From: JBCDGZ01 sp038750655
GTDB taxonomy: Bacteria > Bacteroidota > Bacteroidia > Chitinophagales > Saprospiraceae
DNA: 47,898 nucleotides
NCBI GenBank assembly: GCA_038750655.1
Contig: JBCDGZ010000050.1
Coordinates: 1-47,898 of the forward strand
Direction of reading: 5' to 3'
Each line of letters opens with the position of its first letter. Within the stretch, counting starts at the first letter, position 1. Below the pieces are notes generated by a model. It ran no database searches. It saw only the letters and a list, made by a program, of their open reading frames with translations, and was not told the DNA's origin. This document shows, in pieces, positions 1 through 7,220 of the stretch. A program made the translations under genes and the position numbers.

Positions 1-17
1 ATCGCCTGACCTATACT

Positions 18-50
18 AACCCAACCACAAAAAATGCGGGTTTTTTTTTT
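18..50 (+). terminator. weak terminator-like hairpin with T-run
   Basis: A 5-bp stem (AACCC at 18-22, GGGTT at 38-42) is followed directly by a run of ten T. It could end transcription of a gene left of the window. The loop is long (15 nt) and the stem short, so this is weak. The rest of 1-193 is AT-rich and holds no ORF I can support. Confidence 0.3.
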
Positions 51-193
51 ATTCTAAAAAAAAATTATTTTTTAATATTTTTCAAAAATTCCTGTTAATA
101 TAATTCTTATAATAAAAAACGACCGTAGGGGGAGTTGATTTTTCTAATTTATCTTAAGACATAGGGGTTGGCAAAGAACTTTAACTAACATAT

Positions 194-211
194 GGAATGA
201 GCATTCATTCC
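194..211. promoter_or_regulatory. TetR-type operator palindrome in front of the SDR gene
   Basis: The sequence shows a perfect 7-bp inverted repeat, GGAATGA, spacer GCAT, then TCATTCC. Its layout matches the TGAATGA-N4-TCATTCA type of site bound by TetR-family repressors such as Bacillus FadR (from memory of that family). It covers the upstream ATG at 197 and lies 16 bp before the ATG at 227, which favours 227 as the real start. No TetR gene is visible in the window, so the repressor would lie to the left or elsewhere. Confidence 0.55.
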
Positions 212-226
212 AAAAAACAATCTCAA

Positions 227-1036
227 ATGCAAACTATATTCATGACCGGTACTTCTACCGGATTAGGAAGGGCGGCAGCAGAGCTGTTTGCCGACAAAGG
301 CTGGAAAGTCATCGCCACCATGCGCCAACCAGAAAAGCATGCAGCATTGGGCGAACATTCGAATATCGAACTGATGGCGCTGGACGTGACCGACGCTGAG
401 CAGGTCAAAAAAGTGGCAGAGGAAGTGGCGGCAAAGCATACGGTAGATGTCGTCTTTAACAACGCTGGCTATGGCCTAGCGGGGCCATTCGAAGGAGCAA
501 CGGAGGACCAAATTTTTCGAAATATCAACACCAATCTGATCGGTGTGATGCGGGTTACTCAAGCCTTTCTGCCACATTTCCGCGCTAAGCAGAGCGGCCT
601 GTTCATTGCGACTACCTCCATCGGTGGAAGCATCGCCCTGCCCTTCAATTCCGTATACCATGCTACCAAATATGGGCTGGAAGGCTGGAGTGAAAGTATG
701 GCGCTGGAACTGCGGCAATTCGGCATCGGCATCAAGACGGTCGCCCCCGGTGGCATCAAAACGGACTTCGCCAGTCGCTCGCTGGATATGAGCAGTCACG
801 AGGCTTATCAGGAGGCGCTCGATAAGGTCACCGCCGTCTTCTTTGACCCTGAGCGAGCGGCGACCCACTCGACTGCAGCGGCCATTGCGGAGGTGGTGTA
901 TGAGGCGGCTACGGATGGGAAAGACCAGTTGCGCTATTTTGCGGGGGAGGATGCCAAAGGCTTCATCGCGCGGAGGCAAGAGCTGGGATACGAGGACTTC
1001 CGCGATGAGATATATCAGCTCTTTTTTGGTTCATAA
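227..1036 (+). CDS. short-chain dehydrogenase/reductase (SDR), classical type
   Basis: NAD(P)-dependent oxidoreductase of the classical SDR family; the substrate is unknown. The protein is 269 aa from the ATG at 227. It has the Rossmann motif TGxxxGxG (residues 7-14), NNAG (78-81), the catalytic Ser in the SIGGS stretch (about 131), and Tyr144/Lys148 in YxxxK. An ATG at 197 would add ten residues, but it lies inside a palindromic operator, and family members begin just before the beta strand that leads into the glycine motif, so 227 is preferred. A clear paralogue lies at 19812-20633. The operator suggests repression by a TetR-type regulator. It stands alone, with 179 bp to the next gene. Confidence 0.9.
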   Translation: MQTIFMTGTSTGLGRAAAELFADKGWKVIATMRQPEKHAALGEHSNIELMALDVTDAEQVKKVAEEVAAKHTVDVVFNNAGYGLAGPFEGATEDQIFRNINTNLIGVMRVTQAFLPHFRAKQSGLFIATTSIGGSIALPFNSVYHATKYGLEGWSESMALELRQFGIGIKTVAPGGIKTDFASRSLDMSSHEAYQEALDKVTAVFFDPERAATHSTAAAIAEVVYEAATDGKDQLRYFAGEDAKGFIARRQELGYEDFRDEIYQLFFGS

Positions 1037-1215
1037 TCTCCTGCCGAGTGTCTTTATGATTTCCTGTTGGCCCTTGGTGATCCGTCTTTATGTAGAAGTA
1101 TAGATAAGCCACTGATCAATCCAGCGAAGGAATACTGGTAACACTAAGAATATTGTAAAAAAGTAATTAATTTGCGCAACGAGCAAACTTGCTTTTTTAC
1201 CCTATTTTTAGCGTT

Positions 1216-1680
1216 ATGAACAACATCATCTCCTTTTCCCTTCGGGCCTGCGGCTTCATCCTAGCCTTCGTACTCCTCATCATCGGCATCGCTCTACTGG
1301 TCTACGGCACCTTCGATTCTGTTATCGCCATCGGCAGTATCTTCAAAGACTACTCCGATACCAAAGTCATCTCCGGCATCCTCAAAGGCATTGACCTCAT
1401 CTTCCTTGGCTTCGTTGTGCAAATCCTCGGCATCGGGCTCTACGAACTCTTCGTCGGTGCCCTCCCCAACATACCAGAATGGCTGGTTTTCAAGGACTTC
1501 GATCAGCTCAAACTCATCCTCATCAAGGCGGCCATTACAGTTATCGCCATCTCCTTTTCGGGTAAGGCCATCACCTGGTCTGGCGGTCAGGAGATCATCT
1601 ACTACGGCGTTGGTGTCGGTACGGTGATTGCTGCACTAAGCTATTTCATCAAAATCAAATCCACTAACAAGGAGACTTAG
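1216..1680 (+). CDS. UPF0114/YqhA-family membrane protein
   Basis: Integral membrane protein of 154 aa with about four hydrophobic segments (residues about 8-30, 58-79, 100-118 and 128-147). The second segment and the following Leu-Tyr-Glu-Leu-Phe stretch resemble the UPF0114 (YqhA) family, whose function is unknown. I chose the ATG at 1216 because the longer frame from 1189 adds a short stretch that does not look coding. A small stem (AGCA/TGCT) followed by T's lies at 1182-1199, between this gene and the SDR gene. The endonuclease V gene follows 31 bp downstream on the same strand and may be co-transcribed. Confidence 0.6.
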   Translation: MNNIISFSLRACGFILAFVLLIIGIALLVYGTFDSVIAIGSIFKDYSDTKVISGILKGIDLIFLGFVVQILGIGLYELFVGALPNIPEWLVFKDFDQLKLILIKAAITVIAISFSGKAITWSGGQEIIYYGVGVGTVIAALSYFIKIKSTNKET

Positions 1681-1711
1681 CCGCTCCATCCAAGCGAAAA
1701 AATCAACCCCC

Positions 1712-2218
1712 ATGCTCATCGCCATCGACGTCCACTACCGAAATGACATCGCCAAAACGGTCAGCATCGAATTTACGGATTGGCAGTCAAGGACACCGCT
1801 GCGCGTCCATACCCAGGAACTAAAAGGTCTAGCCGAGTACATCCCCGGACAATTTTACAAAAGAGAACTCCCCTGCCTACAAAGCATCCTGCAAGAAAGC
1901 GATCTCCGCGAAGCTGAGGCCATCATTATCGACGGCTATGTGGTACTGGATGATGAGGGGAAAAATGGCCTGGGCGGCTATCTCTATGAAGCCTTAGCAG
2001 GGCGCATCCCAGTGATTGGTGTCGCCAAGAAGAAATTTCATCAGAATGAGCAACAGGTCATCGAGGTCTTTCGCGGCGAGAGTCAAAAACCGCTGTACGT
2101 CAGCAGTCGAGGTATTGATTTGGAGATGGCAGCAGATTGCATTCGAAATATGTACGGGGAGTATCGGATGCCGGAACTGTTGAAGCTGGTGGATCGGTTG
2201 ACGAAGGAGGAAATTTAA
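1712..2218 (+). CDS. nfi: endonuclease V-like DNA repair nuclease (compact form)
   Basis: Endonuclease V cuts DNA (or RNA) near deoxyinosine and other deaminated bases. At 168 aa this is shorter than the usual 210-230 aa. The core motifs are visible: Asp6 in the first strand (equivalent to the first catalytic Asp), the YIPGQF-x3-E region at 43-52 with Glu52, IIDGY at 72-76 with catalytic Asp74, and GVAKKKF at 103-109. The C-terminal helix ending in YRMPELL resembles the family's RLPEPTR segment. The N-terminal extension before the first strand seen in E. coli Nfi is missing. The gene sits between a membrane protein gene and the NO synthase gene on the same strand. Confidence 0.75.
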   Translation: MLIAIDVHYRNDIAKTVSIEFTDWQSRTPLRVHTQELKGLAEYIPGQFYKRELPCLQSILQESDLREAEAIIIDGYVVLDDEGKNGLGGYLYEALAGRIPVIGVAKKKFHQNEQQVIEVFRGESQKPLYVSSRGIDLEMAADCIRNMYGEYRMPELLKLVDRLTKEEI

Positions 2219-2351
2219 GCCTACTCTCCAGCTAATCTCCTCTAAACGTCATTTTCTTCATCTTTCTCAACAATTTATTACTCTACTGTATTTGACAAAT
2301 AGAACTTATCATCAGAATTCACCTTTTTCGCCGCATCAGAACAACGGACAA

Positions 2352-3455
2352 ATGGAACACATTCAGGAGCATATTAATACCGAGCATATTTGGGCGGAAG
2401 CCCGCGACTTTTTGCAACAATATTACCAAGAGAACCAGCTGGAGGGCCTGGCGGCCCGCCTCCGGGAAGTCGAAGCGGCCATCGGGCTGAAAGGCCAATA
2501 CTGGCACACCGCAGAGGAGCTGGCCTTCGGCGCCAAACTGGCCTGGCGAAACAGCAACCGCTGCATCGGCCGCCTCTTTTGGCCCACCCTCAAAGTACTC
2601 GACTACCGACGCATCAACAGCCCCCAGGCCTTCATCCAAGCCCTGGAAGACCATATCGCTCTGGCCGATGGCAGCCGCAAAATCCGCAATGTCATCTCGG
2701 TCTTTCCGCCGCAGGCCCCAGGAAAGCGCCTCCCCTTCCGCATCTTCAACTACGAGCTGATCCAATATGCGGGCTACCAAGAGGCGGACGGGCAGATCAT
2801 CGGCGATCCTAAGCATCTCGAATTTACGGCCCGCTGCCAAGCACTGGGCTGGCGGGGGGCGGGCACCCCCTTCGATCTGCTGCCACTGGTGTACCAATAT
2901 GAGGACCAGCCGGTTCAATTCCACGAGTGGCCGCCCGAGCTGATTCAGGAAATCGAGATCGAACATCCGGAGTGGTCTTCTTTCCAAAGCCTCCAACTCA
3001 AATGGTATAAGCTGCCTATGATCTCCAACATGCGCCTCTCCATCGGTGGTATCGACTATCCTACCGCTCCTTTCAATGGCTGGTATATGCTCAACGAAAT
3101 TGCTACCCGTAATTTCGGCGACCAGCAACGCTACAACCTTCTCCCGGCTGTCGCCGATAAGCTGGGACTGGATCGTTCTTCTCCGTTCTGGAAAGACAAG
3201 GCCCTCATCGCCCTCAACGAGGCGGTCTATCATTCCTTCCAAAAAGCGGGCGCGACCATCGTTGATCATCATACGGCTTGTGAGCAGTTTATGCGTTTTG
3301 TGGCTCGCGAGCAGGCGGAGGGCCGCGAGGTGACCGGCGATTGGTCCTGGCTAGTACCGCCCAATGCTGGCTCGACCACGGAGGTGTTTCACCAAGAATG
3401 GTCGAATGAGGTAAAGTGCCCTTATTTTTTTCCCCCTTCTGACTCGAAGGGCTAA
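2352..3455 (+). CDS. nos: bacterial nitric oxide synthase, oxygenase domain only
   Basis: Haem-thiolate enzyme that oxidises L-arginine through N-hydroxyarginine to citrulline and NO. The 367 aa match the usual size of stand-alone bacterial NOS oxygenases. The haem ligand is Cys71 in WRNSNRCIGRLFW. The substrate-binding Glu249 lies in the GWYMLNEI stretch (243-250), followed by RNF. DHHTA at 305-309 and WSWLVPP at 331-337 correspond to the pterin-side region. The animal N-terminal zinc hook and the reductase domain are absent, so electrons must come from another reductase; none is encoded beside it. I preferred the ATG at 2352 over a TTG at 2292 because the extra residues are low-complexity. 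The protein ends at the family's usual C-terminus. Confidence 0.93.
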   Translation: MEHIQEHINTEHIWAEARDFLQQYYQENQLEGLAARLREVEAAIGLKGQYWHTAEELAFGAKLAWRNSNRCIGRLFWPTLKVLDYRRINSPQAFIQALEDHIALADGSRKIRNVISVFPPQAPGKRLPFRIFNYELIQYAGYQEADGQIIGDPKHLEFTARCQALGWRGAGTPFDLLPLVYQYEDQPVQFHEWPPELIQEIEIEHPEWSSFQSLQLKWYKLPMISNMRLSIGGIDYPTAPFNGWYMLNEIATRNFGDQQRYNLLPAVADKLGLDRSSPFWKDKALIALNEAVYHSFQKAGATIVDHHTACEQFMRFVAREQAEGREVTGDWSWLVPPNAGSTTEVFHQEWSNEVKCPYFFPPSDSKG

Positions 3456-3499
3456 GAGAAGTTGCCAGAGAAGCTCCAATTTTTGTTATTTTAGCCGCC

Positions 3500-4279
3500 A
3501 TGAAAGCTAGTGATATTCGTACGGTGGAGGTGCTGCAATACCTGAAGCCCTTGCGCGAAGGAGGGTCGCTGCCCGCGATTGTAAAAGCCGATGATGACTT
3601 TTTGTATGTGCTTAAGTTTCGGGGAGCGGGGCAGGGCAAAAAGGCGCTGATTGCCGAGCTAATTGGCGGCGAGCTGGCCAGAGTGATGGGCCTTAAGGTG
3701 CCAGAACTGGTGTTTATGAACCTCGATGATTCCTTCAGTAAGACCGAGCCAGATCAGGAGATTCAGGATTTGCTGCGCTTTAGCGTAGGGCTGAATCTGG
3801 GGCTGCATTTTCTCTCCGGAGCCATCACCTATGACCCGCTGGTATCAGATGCAGACGCGCTTTCGGCCTCTAAGGTGGTCCTCCTCGATAGCATGATTAG
3901 CAACATCGATCGGACGGCCCGGAACACCAATTTGCTGATCTGGAAACGAGAGTTGTGGCTCATTGATCACGGCGCAAGCCTCTATTTTCACCACAACTGG
4001 AAAAGCTGGCAAAATCACCTATCGCGTACTTTCCCCAATATCAAGGACCATGTATTGTTGGCCAAAGCCACTCAGCTGCCTCAAGCTGCTGAGGCCATCC
4101 AAGAGGCCGTCACTCCAGAGGATATTCACGAAATTGTAAGTGTTATCCCAGAAGATTGGCTAACAGAAGAAGGGATGGTATTGACGGTAGAAGAAAAAAG
4201 AAATGCCTATATGGAGTTTCTGAATACGCGACTGACCAAAGTTGATTTACTCGTTAAAGAAGCCCAAGATGCCCAATAG
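3500..4279 (+). CDS. HipA-like protein kinase domain protein
   Basis: 259-aa protein resembling the compact HipA-like kinase family that is usually paired with DUF3037 proteins. Kinase hallmarks are visible: a beta-strand Lys39 (LYVLKF), a catalytic loop with Asp137 and Asn142 (NIDRTARN), and a metal-binding Asp156 in LIDHG. It lacks the long N-terminal region of the classical HipA toxin. The last 11 bases overlap the DUF3037 gene, so the two are translationally coupled. The 44-bp gap from the NOS gene holds an AT-rich stretch that could carry a promoter. No HipB-type DNA-binding antitoxin lies next to it. The substrate is unknown; toxin, defence or regulatory roles are all possible. Confidence 0.75.
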   Translation: MKASDIRTVEVLQYLKPLREGGSLPAIVKADDDFLYVLKFRGAGQGKKALIAELIGGELARVMGLKVPELVFMNLDDSFSKTEPDQEIQDLLRFSVGLNLGLHFLSGAITYDPLVSDADALSASKVVLLDSMISNIDRTARNTNLLIWKRELWLIDHGASLYFHHNWKSWQNHLSRTFPNIKDHVLLAKATQLPQAAEAIQEAVTPEDIHEIVSVIPEDWLTEEGMVLTVEEKRNAYMEFLNTRLTKVDLLVKEAQDAQ

Positions 4280-4652
4280 AGTAACCTACGAATACGCCAT
4301 CATCCGAGTGGTGCCCAAGGTGGAGCGGGAGGAATTTCTCAACGTGGGGGTCATTCTGTTTTCTAAGCGGAAAAAGTATTTGGGTATGAAATACGAGCTC
4401 GATGAGGAGCGTTTAAAAGCTTTTGCGGAGGACATTGATGTGGAGATGATCGAGGAATACCTTCAGGCTTGGGAGCTGATCTGCCGAGGGGGAACGGAAG
4501 GAGGTGACATTGGTCTTTTGGAACTGCCTTCCAGATTTCGTTGGCTAACGGCCTCGCGCAGTACGATCATCCAAAGTTCGCCTACTCATTCGGGGCTGTG
4601 TTGTGAACCTGAAGCAGTTTTAGAGGATCTTTTTAAAAGGTATGTTTTATAA
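4269..4652 (+). CDS. DUF3037 family protein
   Basis: 127-aa cytosolic protein. The N-terminus (TYEYAIIRVVPKVEREEFLN followed by VGVILF) is the typical DUF3037 opening. The family has no established function but often sits directly behind a HipA-like kinase gene, as here. The start at 4269 lies inside the end of the kinase gene (ATG at 4269, kinase stop at 4277-4279), which points to coupled translation and a functional pair. The C-terminal half has a short arginine- and serine-rich stretch followed by a region ending in a predicted helix. Confidence 0.8.
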   Translation: MPNRVTYEYAIIRVVPKVEREEFLNVGVILFSKRKKYLGMKYELDEERLKAFAEDIDVEMIEEYLQAWELICRGGTEGGDIGLLELPSRFRWLTASRSTIIQSSPTHSGLCCEPEAVLEDLFKRYVL

Positions 4653-4691
4653 GTTTTTTTAGTAAAATAAGATAAGTACCCTTTTTATACC

Positions 4692-5840
4692 ATGAGAATT
4701 GCCTTCCTATTTTTCTGCCTCTTGAGTCTGCACAGTTGTGCCCAGCAAAGTACGAACCAACAACTCCCGCTCGCTGTTGCGCAGCAAATCGATGCCCTAT
4801 TTAAGGATTTCGATCAGTCCAATACTCCGGGTTACGCCATCGGTATTTCTCAAAACGACCAAACGCTCTACCAAAAGGGCTACGGGGAAGCCAATTTGGA
4901 TTACAATATTCCCATCACTCCACAATCGGCCTTTAGCATCGCCTCGGTGTCTAAGCAATTCACCGCCGCCTGCGCCGCTCTGCTGATCCTCGACAAAAAA
5001 CTATCGCTGGAGACGCCTGTGTGGGAGTTTGTTCCTGAACTCAAAAAATACCCCGATACCATTCGGGTCAAACACTTGATTTATAATACCAGTGGACTAA
5101 CGGACTACTACCGAGTGCCCCGGCCGAGTGGCAAGTCCTGGATTACGTTCAACTATTTTGACATCGATGAGTGCATCGCTACCTCGCTGGCCCAAGACAG
5201 CCTGCAATTCCGCCCCGGTGAACGTTGGGACTACTGCAATATCAATTTCATGCTGCTCGCCAAAATCATAGCGCAAGTAAGTGGTCTGCCCTTCAGCGAG
5301 TTTGCCGAACAGCGCCTCTTCCAGCCCATCGGCATGAACAGCAGCCTGATCAACGACGATGTGACGGCTATTATCAAAAATCGCGTCACGCCCTACAATC
5401 TCCGCATACCAGAACATGTAGCGGGCTACGCCGAGGAGGGCATCAAAATTGGCAGTGAAGGGCAGTTTTTACAGCACCCTCGCAATTCCCCCCACTATGG
5501 CGGCAGTGGCGTCGTAACGACGATAGAGGACCTACTGAGGTGGAGCAAAAATATGGTCAGCAAAAATTTTGGTGGGGAAGCCTTCTACGAACTGATCCAC
5601 CGGACTTTGCCATTCGAGCATGATCGCAACAACCAAGCCTTCGGCCTCTACCACGGCGATTTCAATGGCCGGCCCATCGTAGCCTGGGATGGCGGCGACT
5701 GGGGCATTTCTGCGCAGCTGATGCGCTTTCCCAAGCAGGGCGTAGCCATCGTCGTTCTTTCTAACCTCGGGACAGGGGAAGCCTACCGAAAGGTGAACCA
5801 AATTGCGGATATTTTGATTGATGAAGGGGTAATGAAATGA
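4692..5840 (+). CDS. serine hydrolase lipoprotein, beta-lactamase/class C PBP-like fold
   Basis: 382-aa exported protein. The signal peptide ends in a lipobox (LHSC, lipidated Cys16), so it is probably anchored in an outer or inner membrane. The catalytic domain has SxxK at Ser85-Lys88 (SVSK) and the second motif YxN at Tyr181-Asn183, as in class C beta-lactamases, DD-peptidases and esterases of this superfamily. The third motif is probably in the HGDFNG region near residue 320. The substrate (peptide, ester or beta-lactam) cannot be told from sequence. The AT-rich gap of 39 bp upstream may hold its promoter. The next gene starts one base after its stop. Confidence 0.85.
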   Translation: MRIAFLFFCLLSLHSCAQQSTNQQLPLAVAQQIDALFKDFDQSNTPGYAIGISQNDQTLYQKGYGEANLDYNIPITPQSAFSIASVSKQFTAACAALLILDKKLSLETPVWEFVPELKKYPDTIRVKHLIYNTSGLTDYYRVPRPSGKSWITFNYFDIDECIATSLAQDSLQFRPGERWDYCNINFMLLAKIIAQVSGLPFSEFAEQRLFQPIGMNSSLINDDVTAIIKNRVTPYNLRIPEHVAGYAEEGIKIGSEGQFLQHPRNSPHYGGSGVVTTIEDLLRWSKNMVSKNFGGEAFYELIHRTLPFEHDRNNQAFGLYHGDFNGRPIVAWDGGDWGISAQLMRFPKQGVAIVVLSNLGTGEAYRKVNQIADILIDEGVMK

Positions 5841-5841
5841 T

Positions 5842-6150
5842 ATGGTTAACAAAGAAGATATAGACCTGTTGTATCAGACCTTTGCCGCTTATTCGCTCAA
5901 TGGCAAAATTGATAAATGCCCCTGCGGCTGCATTTCAGAAGAAGAGGAACAGAAGATTTATTCAAAACCCCTACGGGCCTTAACTGTCGAAGATATTGGA
6001 TTCTACAGCAATAAGGCCATGACTACCTGGGGGGAGGAAGCAGACTATAAACATTTCTTGCCCAGAATAATCGAACTCTACATTGAAAATCCTTCCAATG
6101 GCTGGATTGACCTAGATACCATTTATAATAAACTACATCACGCCAATTGA
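5842..6150 (+). CDS. uncharacterised protein with CPCGC motif, probably C-terminally shortened
   Basis: 102-aa cytosolic protein of unknown function. It has a Cys cluster at residues 26-30 (CPCGC) and a conserved-looking DYKHFLPRIIEL segment. Proteins I recall with this Cys-rich opening followed by a FLPRxxEL motif are about twice as long, so this copy may be truncated; the open frame simply stops at 6148-6150 before a noncoding stretch. It starts one base after the stop of the serine hydrolase gene, which suggests co-transcription. The following 157 bp carry a short sequence that recurs near 19.63 kb. Confidence 0.55.
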   Translation: MVNKEDIDLLYQTFAAYSLNGKIDKCPCGCISEEEEQKIYSKPLRALTVEDIGFYSNKAMTTWGEEADYKHFLPRIIELYIENPSNGWIDLDTIYNKLHHAN

Positions 6151-6307
6151 GTCGGACTAGAAAAAAATCGCCGTGTCCCTGGGCAGGAGCTACCACCCTA
6201 TGCAGACGTCGTAGACCGCCAAAAATGCACTTTTTCCCAAGATAACGCAGAATGTAAGCGGGCTATGTACGCTCTGTACTTTGTTCTCAGTCGTCTTTAT
6301 TTCAATC
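6151..6307. other. gap with a short repeat also found near 19.63 kb
   Basis: No gene is seen. Bases 6168-6188 (GCCGTGTCCCTGGGCAGGAG and flanks) closely match 19626-19648 (GCCGTGTCCCTTGCCAGGAG), each preceded by a run of A. This may be a family of short intergenic repeats in this genome, or coincidence. The gap separates the truncated gene from the AT-rich insert. Confidence 0.35.
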
Positions 6308-6715
6308 TCATTCTACTACAAGATTCGAATTCACTAGCTCTTTATATTTTTCTTTAGGTATAAATCCAATTCCAAAATCAAGAACATTTCCATACAAGCT
6401 ATAAAATCTATTAGGTCCATTATAATTCACTTTATCTAATATGGAATTCAATGCAGGAAATAAGTTTGTAGTATCTACATAGTCTGAAATGACATCTAGA
6501 TCAAATTCGCAATCTTCTCCATTAACATTAATCACAAATGAATATTTCTCAATAGTATTTTTTCCTTCAAATTTGTTTATTGTCAATAATCCGTTGGTCA
6601 GTTTAAAAGCTTCTTCTATTATTTGTTTGTAATCCAATGCTGATGAAATACAGTCGGGCATACCGATGTAAAAATCATTTGAGGTTATTATCCCATTAAA
6701 TAGATTATCTTTCAT
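6308..6715 (-). CDS. uncharacterised acidic protein in AT-rich insert
   Basis: 135-aa soluble, acidic protein; family not recognised. There is no signal peptide or membrane segment. Length, acidity and neighbourhood resemble small immunity proteins of polymorphic toxin systems, but that is inference. The coding sequence is clearly richer in A and T than all flanking genes and runs on the opposite strand, as does the next gene, which ends 24 bp upstream of this start. The pair is probably one transcription unit acquired by transfer. Confidence 0.55.
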   Translation of the reverse strand: MKDNLFNGIITSNDFYIGMPDCISSALDYKQIIEEAFKLTNGLLTINKFEGKNTIEKYSFVINVNGEDCEFDLDVISDYVDTTNLFPALNSILDKVNYNGPNRFYSLYGNVLDFGIGFIPKEKYKELVNSNLVVE

Positions 6716-6739
6716 AATTTTACTTTTATATTAATTTTG

Positions 6740-7159
6740 TTATTCTATTTTCTCAATTTCGCCAAGTTTGTATAATTGATTAATTAGTTCTTTAATTTCA
6801 GACCATTCTACATCCAAAACATATTTTTTATATTTTTCTGTAGATTCTAAATACTTGAATACAAACCAAGCATCTAATTTACCAAAATTTGGTGGATTGA
6901 TTAATTCTACTTCAATAATCTGTTGATGCTTTTTATTGTAAAATTTGCATTGCCCTCCATGAAAAGTATAATTCCATCTATTTGATAGTTGTCCTTTTCT
7001 AGGTACAGAATTGTTACCTCTCCAAATTAAATCTTCATATTCTTGAATTTTGTTTATGTTATAGCCATACTTTTTCCCAAGCTTGACCATTAAGTTCTTT
7101 CCTTCTTCACGGTATGCAATTATTGCTTCTTTTAATATTTCTAAATTAATCTTATTCAT
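6740..7159 (-). CDS. DUF6896-like small protein in AT-rich insert
   Basis: 139-aa soluble, lysine-rich protein. The stretch WNYTFHGGQCKF (residues 62-73), followed about 25 residues later by DAWFVFKYL, resembles the core of DUF6896 (an aromatic-x-FHG-x-G/Q-C motif followed by a DAW motif). From memory, members of that family often sit in toxin/immunity-type loci. The match is by eye. It is the upstream gene of a minus-strand pair. Base composition is AT-rich compared with both flanks, supporting horizontal acquisition. No toxin gene is next to it, so if it is an immunity gene it is an orphan. Confidence 0.55.
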   Translation of the reverse strand: MNKINLEILKEAIIAYREEGKNLMVKLGKKYGYNINKIQEYEDLIWRGNNSVPRKGQLSNRWNYTFHGGQCKFYNKKHQQIIEVELINPPNFGKLDAWFVFKYLESTEKYKKYVLDVEWSEIKELINQLYKLGEIEKIE

Positions 7160-7220
7160 TTTGATAATAACTGTGAATGCTCGAACTTACGCCAAATCCT
7201 CCAACATCTATTATAAAACT

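Noticed and set aside
476..979. 167-codon minus-strand frame inside the first SDR gene
   Set aside because: Antisense to a clear SDR with all its motifs; arginine-rich and patternless.
2319..3272. 317-codon open frame on the minus strand inside the NOS gene
   Set aside because: It is a shadow of the NOS coding frame; the translation has no domain and the NOS motifs are on the plus strand.
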